22,905 nt of DNA, taken from CAYPOY01 sp964412395. Its GTDB lineage: Bacteria > Chloroflexota > Anaerolineae > B4-G1. A program made the position numbers and the translations under genes. Each line of letters begins with the position of its first letter. Positions within the stretch are counted from its first letter, which is position 1. Below, piece after piece: positions 1-7,557 of this stretch. The stretch is from contig CAYPOY010000045.1 of assembly GCA_964412395.1 (NCBI GenBank), forward strand, positions 1 through 22,905. The letters run 5' to 3'. The notes beneath the pieces were generated by a model that was not told the origin of the DNA, searched no databases, and saw only the letters and a program-made list of their open reading frames with translations.

Positions 1-165
1 ATCCACACTTGGCTCCAGAAGTCAAGCTCGTGTCGTCCTTAACTGAACCGTATTGATTTTAAATCTTCGTCAAAGATACTGCAGCATGTACAAACTTGGC
101 TGTTCTTGGAAGCCAAAGTGTCTCGTGGTATGGGTGGGTTTATCTTTTGGTAGGCAGGAGAAGAC
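1..165. other. Upstream non-coding stretch / possible tail of previous gene
   Basis: No complete gene is visible here. One forward frame is open from base 3 to a TGA at 54-56 (17 residues) and could be the tail of a gene that begins before the window, but 17 residues are not enough to recognise. A small inverted repeat (TTGGCT at 96-101, AGCCAA at 111-116) follows. I see no convincing sigma-70 promoter. The ribosome-binding site of the first gene is CAGGAG at 155-160. Confidence 0.4.
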
Positions 166-1113
166 ATGAAAGCTTTCATCGCTGGTGGCGCAGGTTTCAT
201 CGGTAGTCATTTCGTTGACCATTTTCTTTCGACTGCGGATGTCGAGGTGACAGTCTTTGATAACTTTACATCGGGGCAACACTGGCATTTGCAGAAGCAT
301 GCTGGGAACAAACGTCTGACTGTGGTGGAAGGAGATCTGCAGGAACTAGAATCGCTCACTTCGGCTTTGACTGGGCATGACATGGTCTATCATTTTGCTT
401 CTAATCCAGATATTGCAAAGGCGATGACGCAGCCGGACATTGACTTCTGGCATGGTACGTATTTGACTCAGAACTTGCTGGAAGCCATGCGAATCAACGA
501 GGTTCGCAGATTGGTATATGCCTCTGGCAGCGGTGTTTACGGTGATACAGGATGGACGCCAGTGCACGAGGATTATGCCCCGATGTTGCCTATATCAACG
601 TATGGGGCCAGCAAGCTGGCATGCGAGGCGTTGATCGGAGCTTACTGCCATTTGTTTGACATGCAGGCTTACGCTTTCCGTTTTGCCAACGTCGTCGGGC
701 GCAGGCAGACCCACGGTGTAGCGTATGATTTCATCCACAAATTGAAGCGGGATCCGTATAACCTGGAAATCCTCGGAGACGGCAAGCAGAGCAAATCTTA
801 TGTTCACGTGAGTGACATTGTCGGAGCCATTCAATATGTCGTTGGCACAGCGTCTGACGCTTTCAATTACTGCAATGTGGCAACCGACGATTATCTGGAT
901 GTGCGGACAATCGCTGATTTGGTGATTGAGGAAATGGGCTTGCGCGATGTCGCGTTGCATTTCACAGGCGGGGCACGTGGCTGGAAGGGTGATGTACCTG
1001 TAGTACGGTTTGATTTGGAGAAGATCCATGCGCTAGGCTGGCGTGCAGCGATGACTTCTAGTGAGGCAATGCGACGTTCCATCCGCGAGATGCTTATCGA
1101 TCTAGGAGCATAA
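166..1113 (+). CDS. NAD-dependent sugar epimerase/dehydratase (extended SDR)
   Basis: A 315-residue nucleotide-sugar epimerase/dehydratase of the extended short-chain dehydrogenase family, acting in the cytosol on an NDP-sugar. The N-terminus has the NAD-binding glycine motif (GGAGFIGS, residues 7-14). The catalytic pair is YGASK (Y146, K150), preceded by the serines of SGSGVYG near residues 120-126. Length is normal for the GalE/UGE group. The ATG at 166 has CAGGAG five bases upstream. It sits 7 bases before the heptose guanylyltransferase gene and heads the tight block, so its substrate may be a GDP-heptose or a sugar added next to heptose; that is inference from position. A UDP-glucose/UDP-GlcNAc 4-epimerase is the other reading, but a second, more typical 4-epimerase is present at 17779, which makes a specialised substrate more plausible here. 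Confidence 0.85.
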   Translation: MKAFIAGGAGFIGSHFVDHFLSTADVEVTVFDNFTSGQHWHLQKHAGNKRLTVVEGDLQELESLTSALTGHDMVYHFASNPDIAKAMTQPDIDFWHGTYLTQNLLEAMRINEVRRLVYASGSGVYGDTGWTPVHEDYAPMLPISTYGASKLACEALIGAYCHLFDMQAYAFRFANVVGRRQTHGVAYDFIHKLKRDPYNLEILGDGKQSKSYVHVSDIVGAIQYVVGTASDAFNYCNVATDDYLDVRTIADLVIEEMGLRDVALHFTGGARGWKGDVPVVRFDLEKIHALGWRAAMTSSEAMRRSIREMLIDLGA

Positions 1114-1120
1114 GGAAGCG

Positions 1121-1825
1121 GTGCAGATAGCTATCTTAGCTGGTGGGTTGGCCACGCGGTTGCATCCACTGACAGAGCGGATTCCCAAGTCTATGGTGGA
1201 GATAAAGGGGAAGCCATTTCTACAATATCAGATCGAGTTGCTCCGTCGTCACGATGTGCGAGATATTGTCTTGTGCGTCGGTCACCTGGCCAATCAGATC
1301 AGAGCCTACTTTGGCAATGGGCAACGTTTTGGGGTGCATATAGCCTACAGCGATGAGGGGGAGCAATGTCTTGGTACCGCAGGCGCTCTGAAGTTTGCCG
1401 AGGGCTTGTTGGCCGACGAGTTTTTCGTGCTGTTTGGAGATTCCTACCTGTTGTTGGACTATCGGGCAATCATGGAATACTTTTTGGCGTGGGACAAGTT
1501 GGGACTGATGATGGTCTATCGCAACGAGAATCGTCACGATAGTAGCGATGTGCTTATTGAGGAAGGGTTTGTCGCAGCATACGACAAGGAGAACCCTATG
1601 CCGGGGGTGGTTTACATCAACGAAGGGCTTTCAGTATTGCGCAGGCAGGCCTTGGCGATGATTTCGTCAGAGCAGCCGCTTTCCTTGCAGACGTTCTTCA
1701 AGATGTTGATTACTCAGAGACAGCTTTTGGCGCTTGAGACAAAGCAGCGCTTTTATGAAGTCGGCTCCTTTGCCGGATTGCAGGAGTTTGAGCGACTAGT
1801 AGCCGATGGAGATGTGCCACGATGA
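1121..1825 (+). CDS. hddC: Sugar-1-phosphate nucleotidyltransferase, probable D-glycero-D-manno-heptose 1-phosphate guanylyltransferase
   Basis: A 234-residue nucleotidyltransferase of the GlmU/RmlA-like Rossmann family. The signature loop LAGGLATRLHPLT (residues 6-18) and IPKSMVEIKGKPF bind the nucleotide triphosphate and sugar phosphate. FGDSYLLLDY around residue 108 carries the metal-binding Asp. Length and the adjacent kinase match HddC, which joins GTP and D-glycero-alpha-D-manno-heptose 1-phosphate to give GDP-heptose. Family membership is clear; guanylyl specificity is inferred from the hddA, gmhA and gmhB-like genes in the same locus. The start is GTG at 1121, 7 bases after the previous stop, with AAGGAAG directly upstream. 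The 3' end overlaps the kinase by the ATGA at 1822-1825, suggesting translational coupling. Confidence 0.82.
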   Translation: MQIAILAGGLATRLHPLTERIPKSMVEIKGKPFLQYQIELLRRHDVRDIVLCVGHLANQIRAYFGNGQRFGVHIAYSDEGEQCLGTAGALKFAEGLLADEFFVLFGDSYLLLDYRAIMEYFLAWDKLGLMMVYRNENRHDSSDVLIEEGFVAAYDKENPMPGVVYINEGLSVLRRQALAMISSEQPLSLQTFFKMLITQRQLLALETKQRFYEVGSFAGLQEFERLVADGDVPR

Positions 1826-2805
1826 TCATCACCCGTGCGCCTGTACGCATCCCGCTGGGCGGAGGTGGAACTGACCTGCCATCCTACTATAGCAAGCGAG
1901 GTGGTGCGCTTATCAGCGCTGCTATCAGCAAATACATCTATGCTACTGTGAACAAACGTTTTGAGAGCAGCATTCGGCTGAGCTACTCAAAAACAGAGAT
2001 TGTAAATTCACCAGACGAGATCCAACACCCTATCGTGCGAGAGGCATTGAAATTAGTGGGGTTGGATGATCATCTTGAAATCACCACTATCGCCGACGTG
2101 CCTTCTAGCACTGGTCTAGGCACATCGAGTAGCTTCACTGTTAGTTTGTTGCTTGCATTACATACCTACAAACACGAGTATATTCCTCGTCAGGCTTTGG
2201 CAGAGGAGGCTTTTCACATTGAACATGACCTTCTCCAAGAACCGGTGGGCAAACAGGATCAATATCTGGCTGCTTTTGGTGGGATTACCACGCTGGACAT
2301 AGAGAAGAGCGGCTACGTGCGGGTGGGATCGGTGTGGCTGACGGATGATGCCATAGATCAGATGGAGAGCAACCTCTTGTTGTTCTATACCGGCGTGCGG
2401 CGTAGCGCTTCTGAGGTATTGGCTGACCAGAACAAGGCAGCGGAGGAGAATGAGAGGGACGTGCTGAAGCGGTTGGACGCGATCAGAGAGATAGGAGTGG
2501 AGATTCGGCATGCTTTCCAGACGGGTAACCTGCGTCGTTTTGGAGAGTTGTTAGATGAACATTGGCAAACCAAAAAGCGCCTGTCCAACAAGGTTTCCAG
2601 TCCAGAGATTGACCGCTGGTACCAAATTGCGCGGGAGAACGGTGCCCTGGGCGGCAAGATCATGGGTGCCGGTGGAGGCGGATTCTTTATGTTTTACTGT
2701 GACAACAGTAAAGCCAAGTTGCGGGAGATCTTGGCAGCCGAGGGCTTACGAGGGATGCGCTTTCGGATTGACAGAGATGGAGCCAAAGTGCTTTTTAATC
2801 TGTGA
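1822..2805 (+). CDS. hddA: GHMP kinase, probable D-glycero-alpha-D-manno-heptose 7-phosphate 1-kinase
   Basis: A 327-residue GHMP-superfamily kinase. All three GHMP motifs are visible: the N-terminal substrate motif RAPVRIPLGGGGTDLP (residues 5-20), the ATP-binding loop PSSTGLGTSSSF near residue 95, and the C-terminal glycine-rich motif GKIMGAGGGGFFMF near residue 280. EPVGKQDQYLAAFGG near residue 140 contains the probable catalytic Asp. This is the HddA pattern: ATP-dependent phosphorylation at C1 of D-glycero-D-manno-heptose 7-phosphate, giving the 1,7-bisphosphate. Fucokinase-like GHMP kinases share these motifs, so the substrate call rests mainly on the neighbouring heptose genes. It overlaps the guanylyltransferase gene by 4 bases and ends 21 bases before the flavoprotein gene. 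Confidence 0.85.
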   Translation: MIITRAPVRIPLGGGGTDLPSYYSKRGGALISAAISKYIYATVNKRFESSIRLSYSKTEIVNSPDEIQHPIVREALKLVGLDDHLEITTIADVPSSTGLGTSSSFTVSLLLALHTYKHEYIPRQALAEEAFHIEHDLLQEPVGKQDQYLAAFGGITTLDIEKSGYVRVGSVWLTDDAIDQMESNLLLFYTGVRRSASEVLADQNKAAEENERDVLKRLDAIREIGVEIRHAFQTGNLRRFGELLDEHWQTKKRLSNKVSSPEIDRWYQIARENGALGGKIMGAGGGGFFMFYCDNSKAKLREILAAEGLRGMRFRIDRDGAKVLFNL

Positions 2806-2826
2806 GCAAGGAGATGGGGTAACACG

Positions 2827-4116
2827 ATGAAGGTAGGTATTCTGGGAGGTGGTCTGACTGGACTGGCTGTGGCCGCCCATTTGCAGTGTGATTATGAGGT
2901 GCTTGAGAAAGAAGACCGGTGCGGGGGGCACTGTCGTAGCGTGGTTGAAGAGGGGTTCACATTTGACGCCGGTGGCCCGCACATTATGTTCTCTCGTGAC
3001 AAAGAGACTCTGGACTATATGGTCTCTTTGTTGGGAGATAATGTCCATCAAGGACTACGCAATAACAAGATCTACTTCAAGGGGCGCTACGTCAAGTATC
3101 CTTTCGAGAATGGTCTATATGACTTGGATCCTCAAGACCGTTTTGAGTGTCTCTATTATTATCTGAGAAACGACTATTCCAAGCCGACTAACTTTAAGGA
3201 GTGGATCTACTACACATTTGGCAAGGGACTGGCTGAAAAGTACTTGGTGCCCTACAATGAAAAGATATGGAACGTCCCGGCCGAAGAGATGGCCTTTGAT
3301 TGGGTTGAGGGCAGAGTGCCCAAGCCCCCACTAGAAGATGTGATCAAGTCCGCAGTGGGGGTGGAGACTGAGGGGTATACACACCAATTGCATTTTTACT
3401 ACCCATGTCAGGGGGGAATAGAGGAATTACCCCGTGCCTTGGAAAGGCGATGTCGCAACGTTTCGACGGGCTTTGCCGTTCGACAGACATGGCAGGAAAA
3501 TGGGCAGTGGTTGGTGAGCGATGGGCGAGAGATGCGCCAGTATGACAAATTGGTATCCACCATTCCCATCCAAGATCTCATCGCCGCCCTGCCCGATGTT
3601 CCTGATGAGGTCGCGCAGGCAGTTAACGCGTTGCGCTACAATTCTCTAATTGTGACTATGTTGGGACTAGGAACTGACAGCCTTCCAGACTATACGGCGG
3701 TATACAGTCCCGACACGGCAACAAAATTTCACCGCATCTCTTTCCCCCAAGTCTTTAGCCCAGAGAACGCGCCATCTGGCTATTCTGCCGTGGCGGCTGA
3801 GATTACGACCAACCCAGGAGATGGTACCTGGGAGATGAATGACGATGAAATTGTAGTCCACGTGATTGACGGATTGGCAGACATGGGGCTGTTAAGACCA
3901 GAGCAGGTTGTTTATCGGAAGGTGGTGCGTGCAAAATACGCCTATGTCGTGCAAGACTTTGGTTATCGCCCTAATCTGGAAGTGGCAAAAGGATATGTAG
4001 ATGGCCTGGGCATCATCAGCGCAGGGCGTGTGGCAGAGTTTAAGTATATCAATATGGATGAGGCTGTACATCAAGGACTAGCGAAAGCTAGACAACTCAA
4101 TGGAGATAAAAAGTGA
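2827..4116 (+). CDS. FAD-dependent oxidoreductase / UDP-galactopyranose-mutase-like protein
   Basis: A 429-residue flavoprotein. The N-terminal dinucleotide fold is clear: GGGLTG at residues 7-12, the ribose-binding Glu in VLEKED at 27, then RCGGHCRS at 31-38 and DAGGPHIMFS at 47-56. The last two resemble the RxGG and GPHIFHT segments of UDP-galactopyranose mutase and protoporphyrinogen-oxidase-like proteins. YNEKIWNVP near 143-151 and YPCQGGIEELPRAL near 192-205 also fit that superfamily. Such proteins in glycan loci either interconvert pyranose and furanose forms of a nucleotide sugar or act as amine-oxidase-like enzymes. Which applies here cannot be read from sequence. Its position straight after hddC/hddA raises the possibility of a nucleotide-heptose substrate. 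AAGGAG at 2808-2813 is the ribosome-binding site; the end overlaps the next gene at GTGA (4113-4116). A run of six G occurs at 2923-2928 and another at 3411-3416. Confidence 0.75.
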   Translation: MKVGILGGGLTGLAVAAHLQCDYEVLEKEDRCGGHCRSVVEEGFTFDAGGPHIMFSRDKETLDYMVSLLGDNVHQGLRNNKIYFKGRYVKYPFENGLYDLDPQDRFECLYYYLRNDYSKPTNFKEWIYYTFGKGLAEKYLVPYNEKIWNVPAEEMAFDWVEGRVPKPPLEDVIKSAVGVETEGYTHQLHFYYPCQGGIEELPRALERRCRNVSTGFAVRQTWQENGQWLVSDGREMRQYDKLVSTIPIQDLIAALPDVPDEVAQAVNALRYNSLIVTMLGLGTDSLPDYTAVYSPDTATKFHRISFPQVFSPENAPSGYSAVAAEITTNPGDGTWEMNDDEIVVHVIDGLADMGLLRPEQVVYRKVVRAKYAYVVQDFGYRPNLEVAKGYVDGLGIISAGRVAEFKYINMDEAVHQGLAKARQLNGDKK

Positions 4117-5480
4117 GAACGACAGAAGTTGAATCCCCCAAGTACCAATTCATACCAAAACATAAGCTTTACGTTGGAAGCAAAGAGACCATTTGTCCCT
4201 TTATGATACCACCTCATAGGCTTGATGGGGTTAAGGAGTGGTCCTTGGAATCTCTCATAAACGCTTTGCAAAATAATCTCGACAACAGGTTGCAAGCTCT
4301 TTGCAATGGCATTCTTATGGATATACCCTTTATCCTGACCTCCCCTTTTTTATACAAGTATAGCTATGTCAGTACAGGAAGGAGTATATCTAGTACATAT
4401 CTATTACTGCGAAAGATACGCGAGTTGACAGGAAGTATACCAGATGGTGACACCATAGAGCGAATCGACCAATTGGCGGAGCGTAGAGTAATTGGAGTTG
4501 ATGATGTAGCTTACGTTATTAGTGAAGGGCACAGAATTCTAGACGGTTTGGTGAGCAAATATGCTCCCACTACATCGCTTGTATCTGTCACGGTACCAGG
4601 TGTGTATGATCCTGGAGATTACAATAGATTGGCAAAAAGGAAGCAGGTAGTTCTTCAGTCTCTCCAAGAATACATCAATGATCGGATGGGGGACTATTTG
4701 GTAGGGGCGTATCTTCACGGAAGTATAGCCACATTGGATTTCACTGAGTATAGTGATCTTGATATTATGCTCATACCAAAGCGAGAAGTGATTTTAACAC
4801 CTTCTAGGTTGAAAGAGTTCGCATATAGGAGTATTATCTTAAATACCTATTTCTATCAGTTTTATTTCTTACAGCATCACGGGCATGCTATAAAGTCCGA
4901 GTGTCTATTAGACTATTATGGCGCTTTTCTTCCACCAGAAGTCTTCAAATACTCAAGGGCTCTATATGGAGTGACCTCCCTGGATTTCAATCTAAGAGAG
5001 GCTTTCTTTGATCGTCTCAATAGAGCATGGCACTATATTAATATACTACGAGGATATATTCATAGGGATTTTGCCCAAGTTCGCAACTTGTGGCAACTTA
5101 GCACGCTGGTGTCTTTTGTCCTTATTGTTCCAGTACAGTATCTTGTGGTAATTGGAGAGTATACATACAAGAAATTCTCATTTGAGAAAGCCCGTTCTTA
5201 CTTTTCCCAACCAGTATGGGAGGCTGTTGATATAGCGACTGAATTACGGTCCAGATGGCATTATGTCCCCTCACCTCGGGAACGGTTTATGGCTTTGGGG
5301 CTACTAGATTTAATGCATAACGCTACGCTGTATCAACAGGCGATTTCACGGTGGGCTCAACCGATACCGGAAGACTTGCAAAGGTGTGCCTCAGATTCGC
5401 GATTTTTTGAAAAGATAGCCCTGTTTACGGAAGGGGCGGCGGAAAAAATTTACGAGATTGGCAGAAATGTCTCGACGTAG
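4113..5480 (+). CDS. Nucleotidyltransferase-fold protein of unknown function
   Basis: A 455-residue protein that I do not recognise as a characterised enzyme. In its middle is a polymerase-beta-type nucleotidyltransferase signature: a hydrophobic strand ending in HGS (residues 202-204), then after ten residues SDLDIML (214-220), giving the usual G-S...D-x-D metal site. The region after it (about 225-455) is mostly helical with a hydrophobic stretch around 330-350 (STLVSFVLIVPVQYLVV), as in nucleotidyltransferases with a C-terminal helical domain. The 200 residues before the motif show nothing familiar. The start is GTG at 4113, overlapping the flavoprotein gene by four bases; the end overlaps the flippase gene. 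The gene is AT-rich compared with its neighbours (4321-4380 has 22 G/C of 60) and uses ATA often, suggesting a separate origin. It could transfer a nucleotidyl group to a sugar, lipid or protein; the target is unknown. Confidence 0.7.
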   Translation: MRTTEVESPKYQFIPKHKLYVGSKETICPFMIPPHRLDGVKEWSLESLINALQNNLDNRLQALCNGILMDIPFILTSPFLYKYSYVSTGRSISSTYLLLRKIRELTGSIPDGDTIERIDQLAERRVIGVDDVAYVISEGHRILDGLVSKYAPTTSLVSVTVPGVYDPGDYNRLAKRKQVVLQSLQEYINDRMGDYLVGAYLHGSIATLDFTEYSDLDIMLIPKREVILTPSRLKEFAYRSIILNTYFYQFYFLQHHGHAIKSECLLDYYGAFLPPEVFKYSRALYGVTSLDFNLREAFFDRLNRAWHYINILRGYIHRDFAQVRNLWQLSTLVSFVLIVPVQYLVVIGEYTYKKFSFEKARSYFSQPVWEAVDIATELRSRWHYVPSPRERFMALGLLDLMHNATLYQQAISRWAQPIPEDLQRCASDSRFFEKIALFTEGAAEKIYEIGRNVST

Positions 5481-6939
5481 TTCCTTACAAAGAACCAGCC
5501 AGATTGTCGTGAAGAACACGACTGTTTTGTTTGTCAGCCAGGCCGTCTCTTTGGCAAGCTCTGTAGTTTTTACAATTGCGGCAGCTCGCCTACTAGGTAA
5601 CGTTGGCTTTGGACAATATGGGGTTATTATCTCATTCACCTCTATCTTTTTCGCACTGGGGGATCTAAAGTTATCGTTCAAGGCGGCAAGAGATGTTGCC
5701 AGAAACAGGGCGTTGGAATCAACTTATTTGTCCAACCTTCTCCCGCTGAGAATCATGCTCGCGTTTTTGGTTGTCGTTTTGGAAATCATTGTGTTGTCAC
5801 TCGTACCCCTACAATCTCCTGATATTGCCAAGATCACTGTGATTTTTGCCCTTGGCAGGGGCTTGGATCTGGCGTCGTTAGGTGTCCGTTGGTGGTTCCA
5901 GGCATCTCAGGAGTTACAGTATGAAGCTTTATTAATAGCCCTAGCCAACGTGCTAAAAGCGGTAGGCGGCATTCTCGTCCTGCAGTGGGGCGGAGGATTA
6001 GCGGAGATTGGTTGGACGAGAGTGGGGATTTTTGCACTGCAGTTGGGATTGGGGTACACTTTGCTCAGGCGACGTGTTGGGAGAATTCGGTGGGCAATCA
6101 ATTTGAGATTCTGGTATACCATTCTGATTGAAAACTGGCCGTTTGCACTAGGTCTGATCTTTGTACAAACGTACATCTATGTGGACAAAATTATGCTGTC
6201 TGCCCTTTGCAGTAATCAAGTTGTTGGTTGGTATAATGCGGCTCAACAGATCATAGTGCCTCTAAAGATCGTACCTATGGCTCTATCGCTAGCAATCCTG
6301 CCAGCATTTTCGGAGTTACACGGTCTTGACCTGGAAAACTTTAAGCGATTGCTGACACAGGTCATTCGTATGGTGTTCATATTGGTCCTCCCTATGGTGA
6401 TTGGGATATCGGTCATAGCAGGGCCGATTATGGAACTAGTTTTTGGGACCGAGTACGTCAATGGCTCTCAGGCACTGACTGTCTTGGCATGGTCATTGCT
6501 CTTTTCCTTCCTGGGGCCTATTTTGGGCAAAGCAGTCATTGGCTCAGGGAATGAGCGATTTAACGCTCTGTTCACAGGCATCGGTCTCGTCGTGAATCTG
6601 ACAAGTAATGTTGTCCTAATTCCTCGCTTGGCTCACGTGGGGGCTGCTATAAGTGTCCTCTTGTCAGAAGGAGTTGTGACCCTGCTAGCTGTGGGCTGGG
6701 GATGGAGACAGGAGTTTATCAAGCCCAATCTTTTGATCAAAGAAGTCGCCAAGCCAGTGCTGGCTTCTTTGCTAATGGGATTGGCGGTCTATGTGGGGAA
6801 ATGGTTGAGCCTGGAAGTGTGGCTGCTTGTTGCTGCAGGTGTTGCAGTTTATTTCGTAGCCATGCTTCTCATTAAGGGTTTCACGCGACAGGACTTGTTG
6901 TTAGCAAAACAGGCGGTACGTGGTGGATCAAGGAGGTGA
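5467..6939 (+). CDS. wzx: Polysaccharide flippase (Wzx / MATE-like MOP superfamily)
   Basis: A 490-residue integral membrane protein with about 12-14 hydrophobic segments. The N-terminal pattern fits Wzx: a basic start (SRRSSLQRTSQIVVKNT), then a first helix, then AARLLGNVGFGQYGVIIS, the typical ARxLGxxxFGxY motif. Further segments such as LPAFSELHG and VLSEGVVTLLAVG fit the polysaccharide-biosynthesis exporter family. It should move undecaprenyl-diphosphate-linked repeat units across the inner membrane. I chose ATG 5467 over the in-frame TTG at 5458 because ATG is the stronger start and the extra three residues add nothing. It overlaps the end of the previous gene by 14 bases. Its place between the flavoprotein/nucleotidyltransferase pair and the gmhA-like gene splits the heptose genes into two groups. 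Confidence 0.9.
   Translation: MSRRSSLQRTSQIVVKNTTVLFVSQAVSLASSVVFTIAAARLLGNVGFGQYGVIISFTSIFFALGDLKLSFKAARDVARNRALESTYLSNLLPLRIMLAFLVVVLEIIVLSLVPLQSPDIAKITVIFALGRGLDLASLGVRWWFQASQELQYEALLIALANVLKAVGGILVLQWGGGLAEIGWTRVGIFALQLGLGYTLLRRRVGRIRWAINLRFWYTILIENWPFALGLIFVQTYIYVDKIMLSALCSNQVVGWYNAAQQIIVPLKIVPMALSLAILPAFSELHGLDLENFKRLLTQVIRMVFILVLPMVIGISVIAGPIMELVFGTEYVNGSQALTVLAWSLLFSFLGPILGKAVIGSGNERFNALFTGIGLVVNLTSNVVLIPRLAHVGAAISVLLSEGVVTLLAVGWGWRQEFIKPNLLIKEVAKPVLASLLMGLAVYVGKWLSLEVWLLVAAGVAVYFVAMLLIKGFTRQDLLLAKQAVRGGSRR
6931..6938 (+). promoter_or_regulatory. Strong Shine-Dalgarno for the isomerase gene
   Basis: AGGAGGTG at 6931-6938 lies 7 bases before the GTG at 6946 and decides that start. 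It is the best ribosome-binding site seen in the block, and it lies inside the last codons of the flippase gene. Confidence 0.8.
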
Positions 6940-6945
6940 AAGAGA

Positions 6946-7554
6946 GTGAGCACCAAAACGCCATATACACAGCGATACCTGAATGAAGCGATGTTGATAA
7001 TGAATCGCCTTGATCTGACAGCCATAGATACTCTGATAGATCTGCTAGTAAGCCTGAAGGGGCGTGGTGGGCGTCTGTTTTTCCTGGGCGCCGGGGGGGG
7101 GGCTGGACACGCTTCACACGCCGTCAACGACTTTCGCAAGATCGCCAACATTGAAGCCTATACGCCCACCGACAATGTCTCTGAACTCACCGCCCGCATC
7201 AATGATGAAGGGTGGGAATCCTGCTACGTCAACTGGCTCAGGGGCAGTCGGCTGAGCAGCAGCGACATGGTGTTCGTTTTCTCCGTAGGCGGGGGAAGTC
7301 TGGAGCACAACGTCAGCCCTAATCTGGTACGTGCACTGGAATACGCCAAGGAAGTGGGGGCCACCATTGGTGGTGTCGTGGGGCGAGACGGCGGTTACAC
7401 CGCTCGGGTGGCCGATGCCTGCGTGGTCATCCCCACGGTTAACCCCAAAACAGTTACCCCCCATACGGAGTCCTTTCAGGCTCTGATCTGGCATTTGCTG
7501 GTCTCGCATCCCCGTTTACAATCTTCGGCGATGAAGTGGGAGTCGCTAGACTGA
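6946..7554 (+). CDS. gmhA: SIS-domain sugar isomerase, probable sedoheptulose 7-phosphate isomerase (GmhA type)
   Basis: A 202-residue SIS-domain protein of the phosphoheptose isomerase group, converting sedoheptulose 7-phosphate to D-glycero-D-manno-heptose 7-phosphate in the cytosol. The sugar-phosphate loop LGAGGGAGHASHAVNDF lies at residues 46-62. NVSELTARINDEGWE follows, then VFSVGGGSLEHNVSP, which matches the second SIS phosphate-binding stretch. HTESFQALIWHLL near the C-terminus resembles the GmhA helix that carries catalytic His/Glu. Length is normal. The start is GTG, supported by AGGAGGTG at 6931-6938. Three bases separate it from the gmhB-transaldolase gene, so the two are very likely co-translated. 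An uninterrupted run of ten G (7093-7102) lies in the codons for the glycine loop and could make the gene prone to frameshift. Confidence 0.85.
   Translation: MSTKTPYTQRYLNEAMLIMNRLDLTAIDTLIDLLVSLKGRGGRLFFLGAGGGAGHASHAVNDFRKIANIEAYTPTDNVSELTARINDEGWESCYVNWLRGSRLSSSDMVFVFSVGGGSLEHNVSPNLVRALEYAKEVGATIGGVVGRDGGYTARVADACVVIPTVNPKTVTPHTESFQALIWHLLVSHPRLQSSAMKWESLD
7093..7102 (+). repeat. Homopolymeric G10 tract inside gmhA
   Basis: Ten consecutive G encode Gly-Gly-Gly and the first base of Ala in the SIS phosphate-binding loop. It is the longest mononucleotide run I found in the window. A gain or loss of one G would shift the frame after about residue 50 and abolish the isomerase. Whether it varies between cells is unknown. 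Confidence 0.85.
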
Positions 7555-7557
7555 ATC

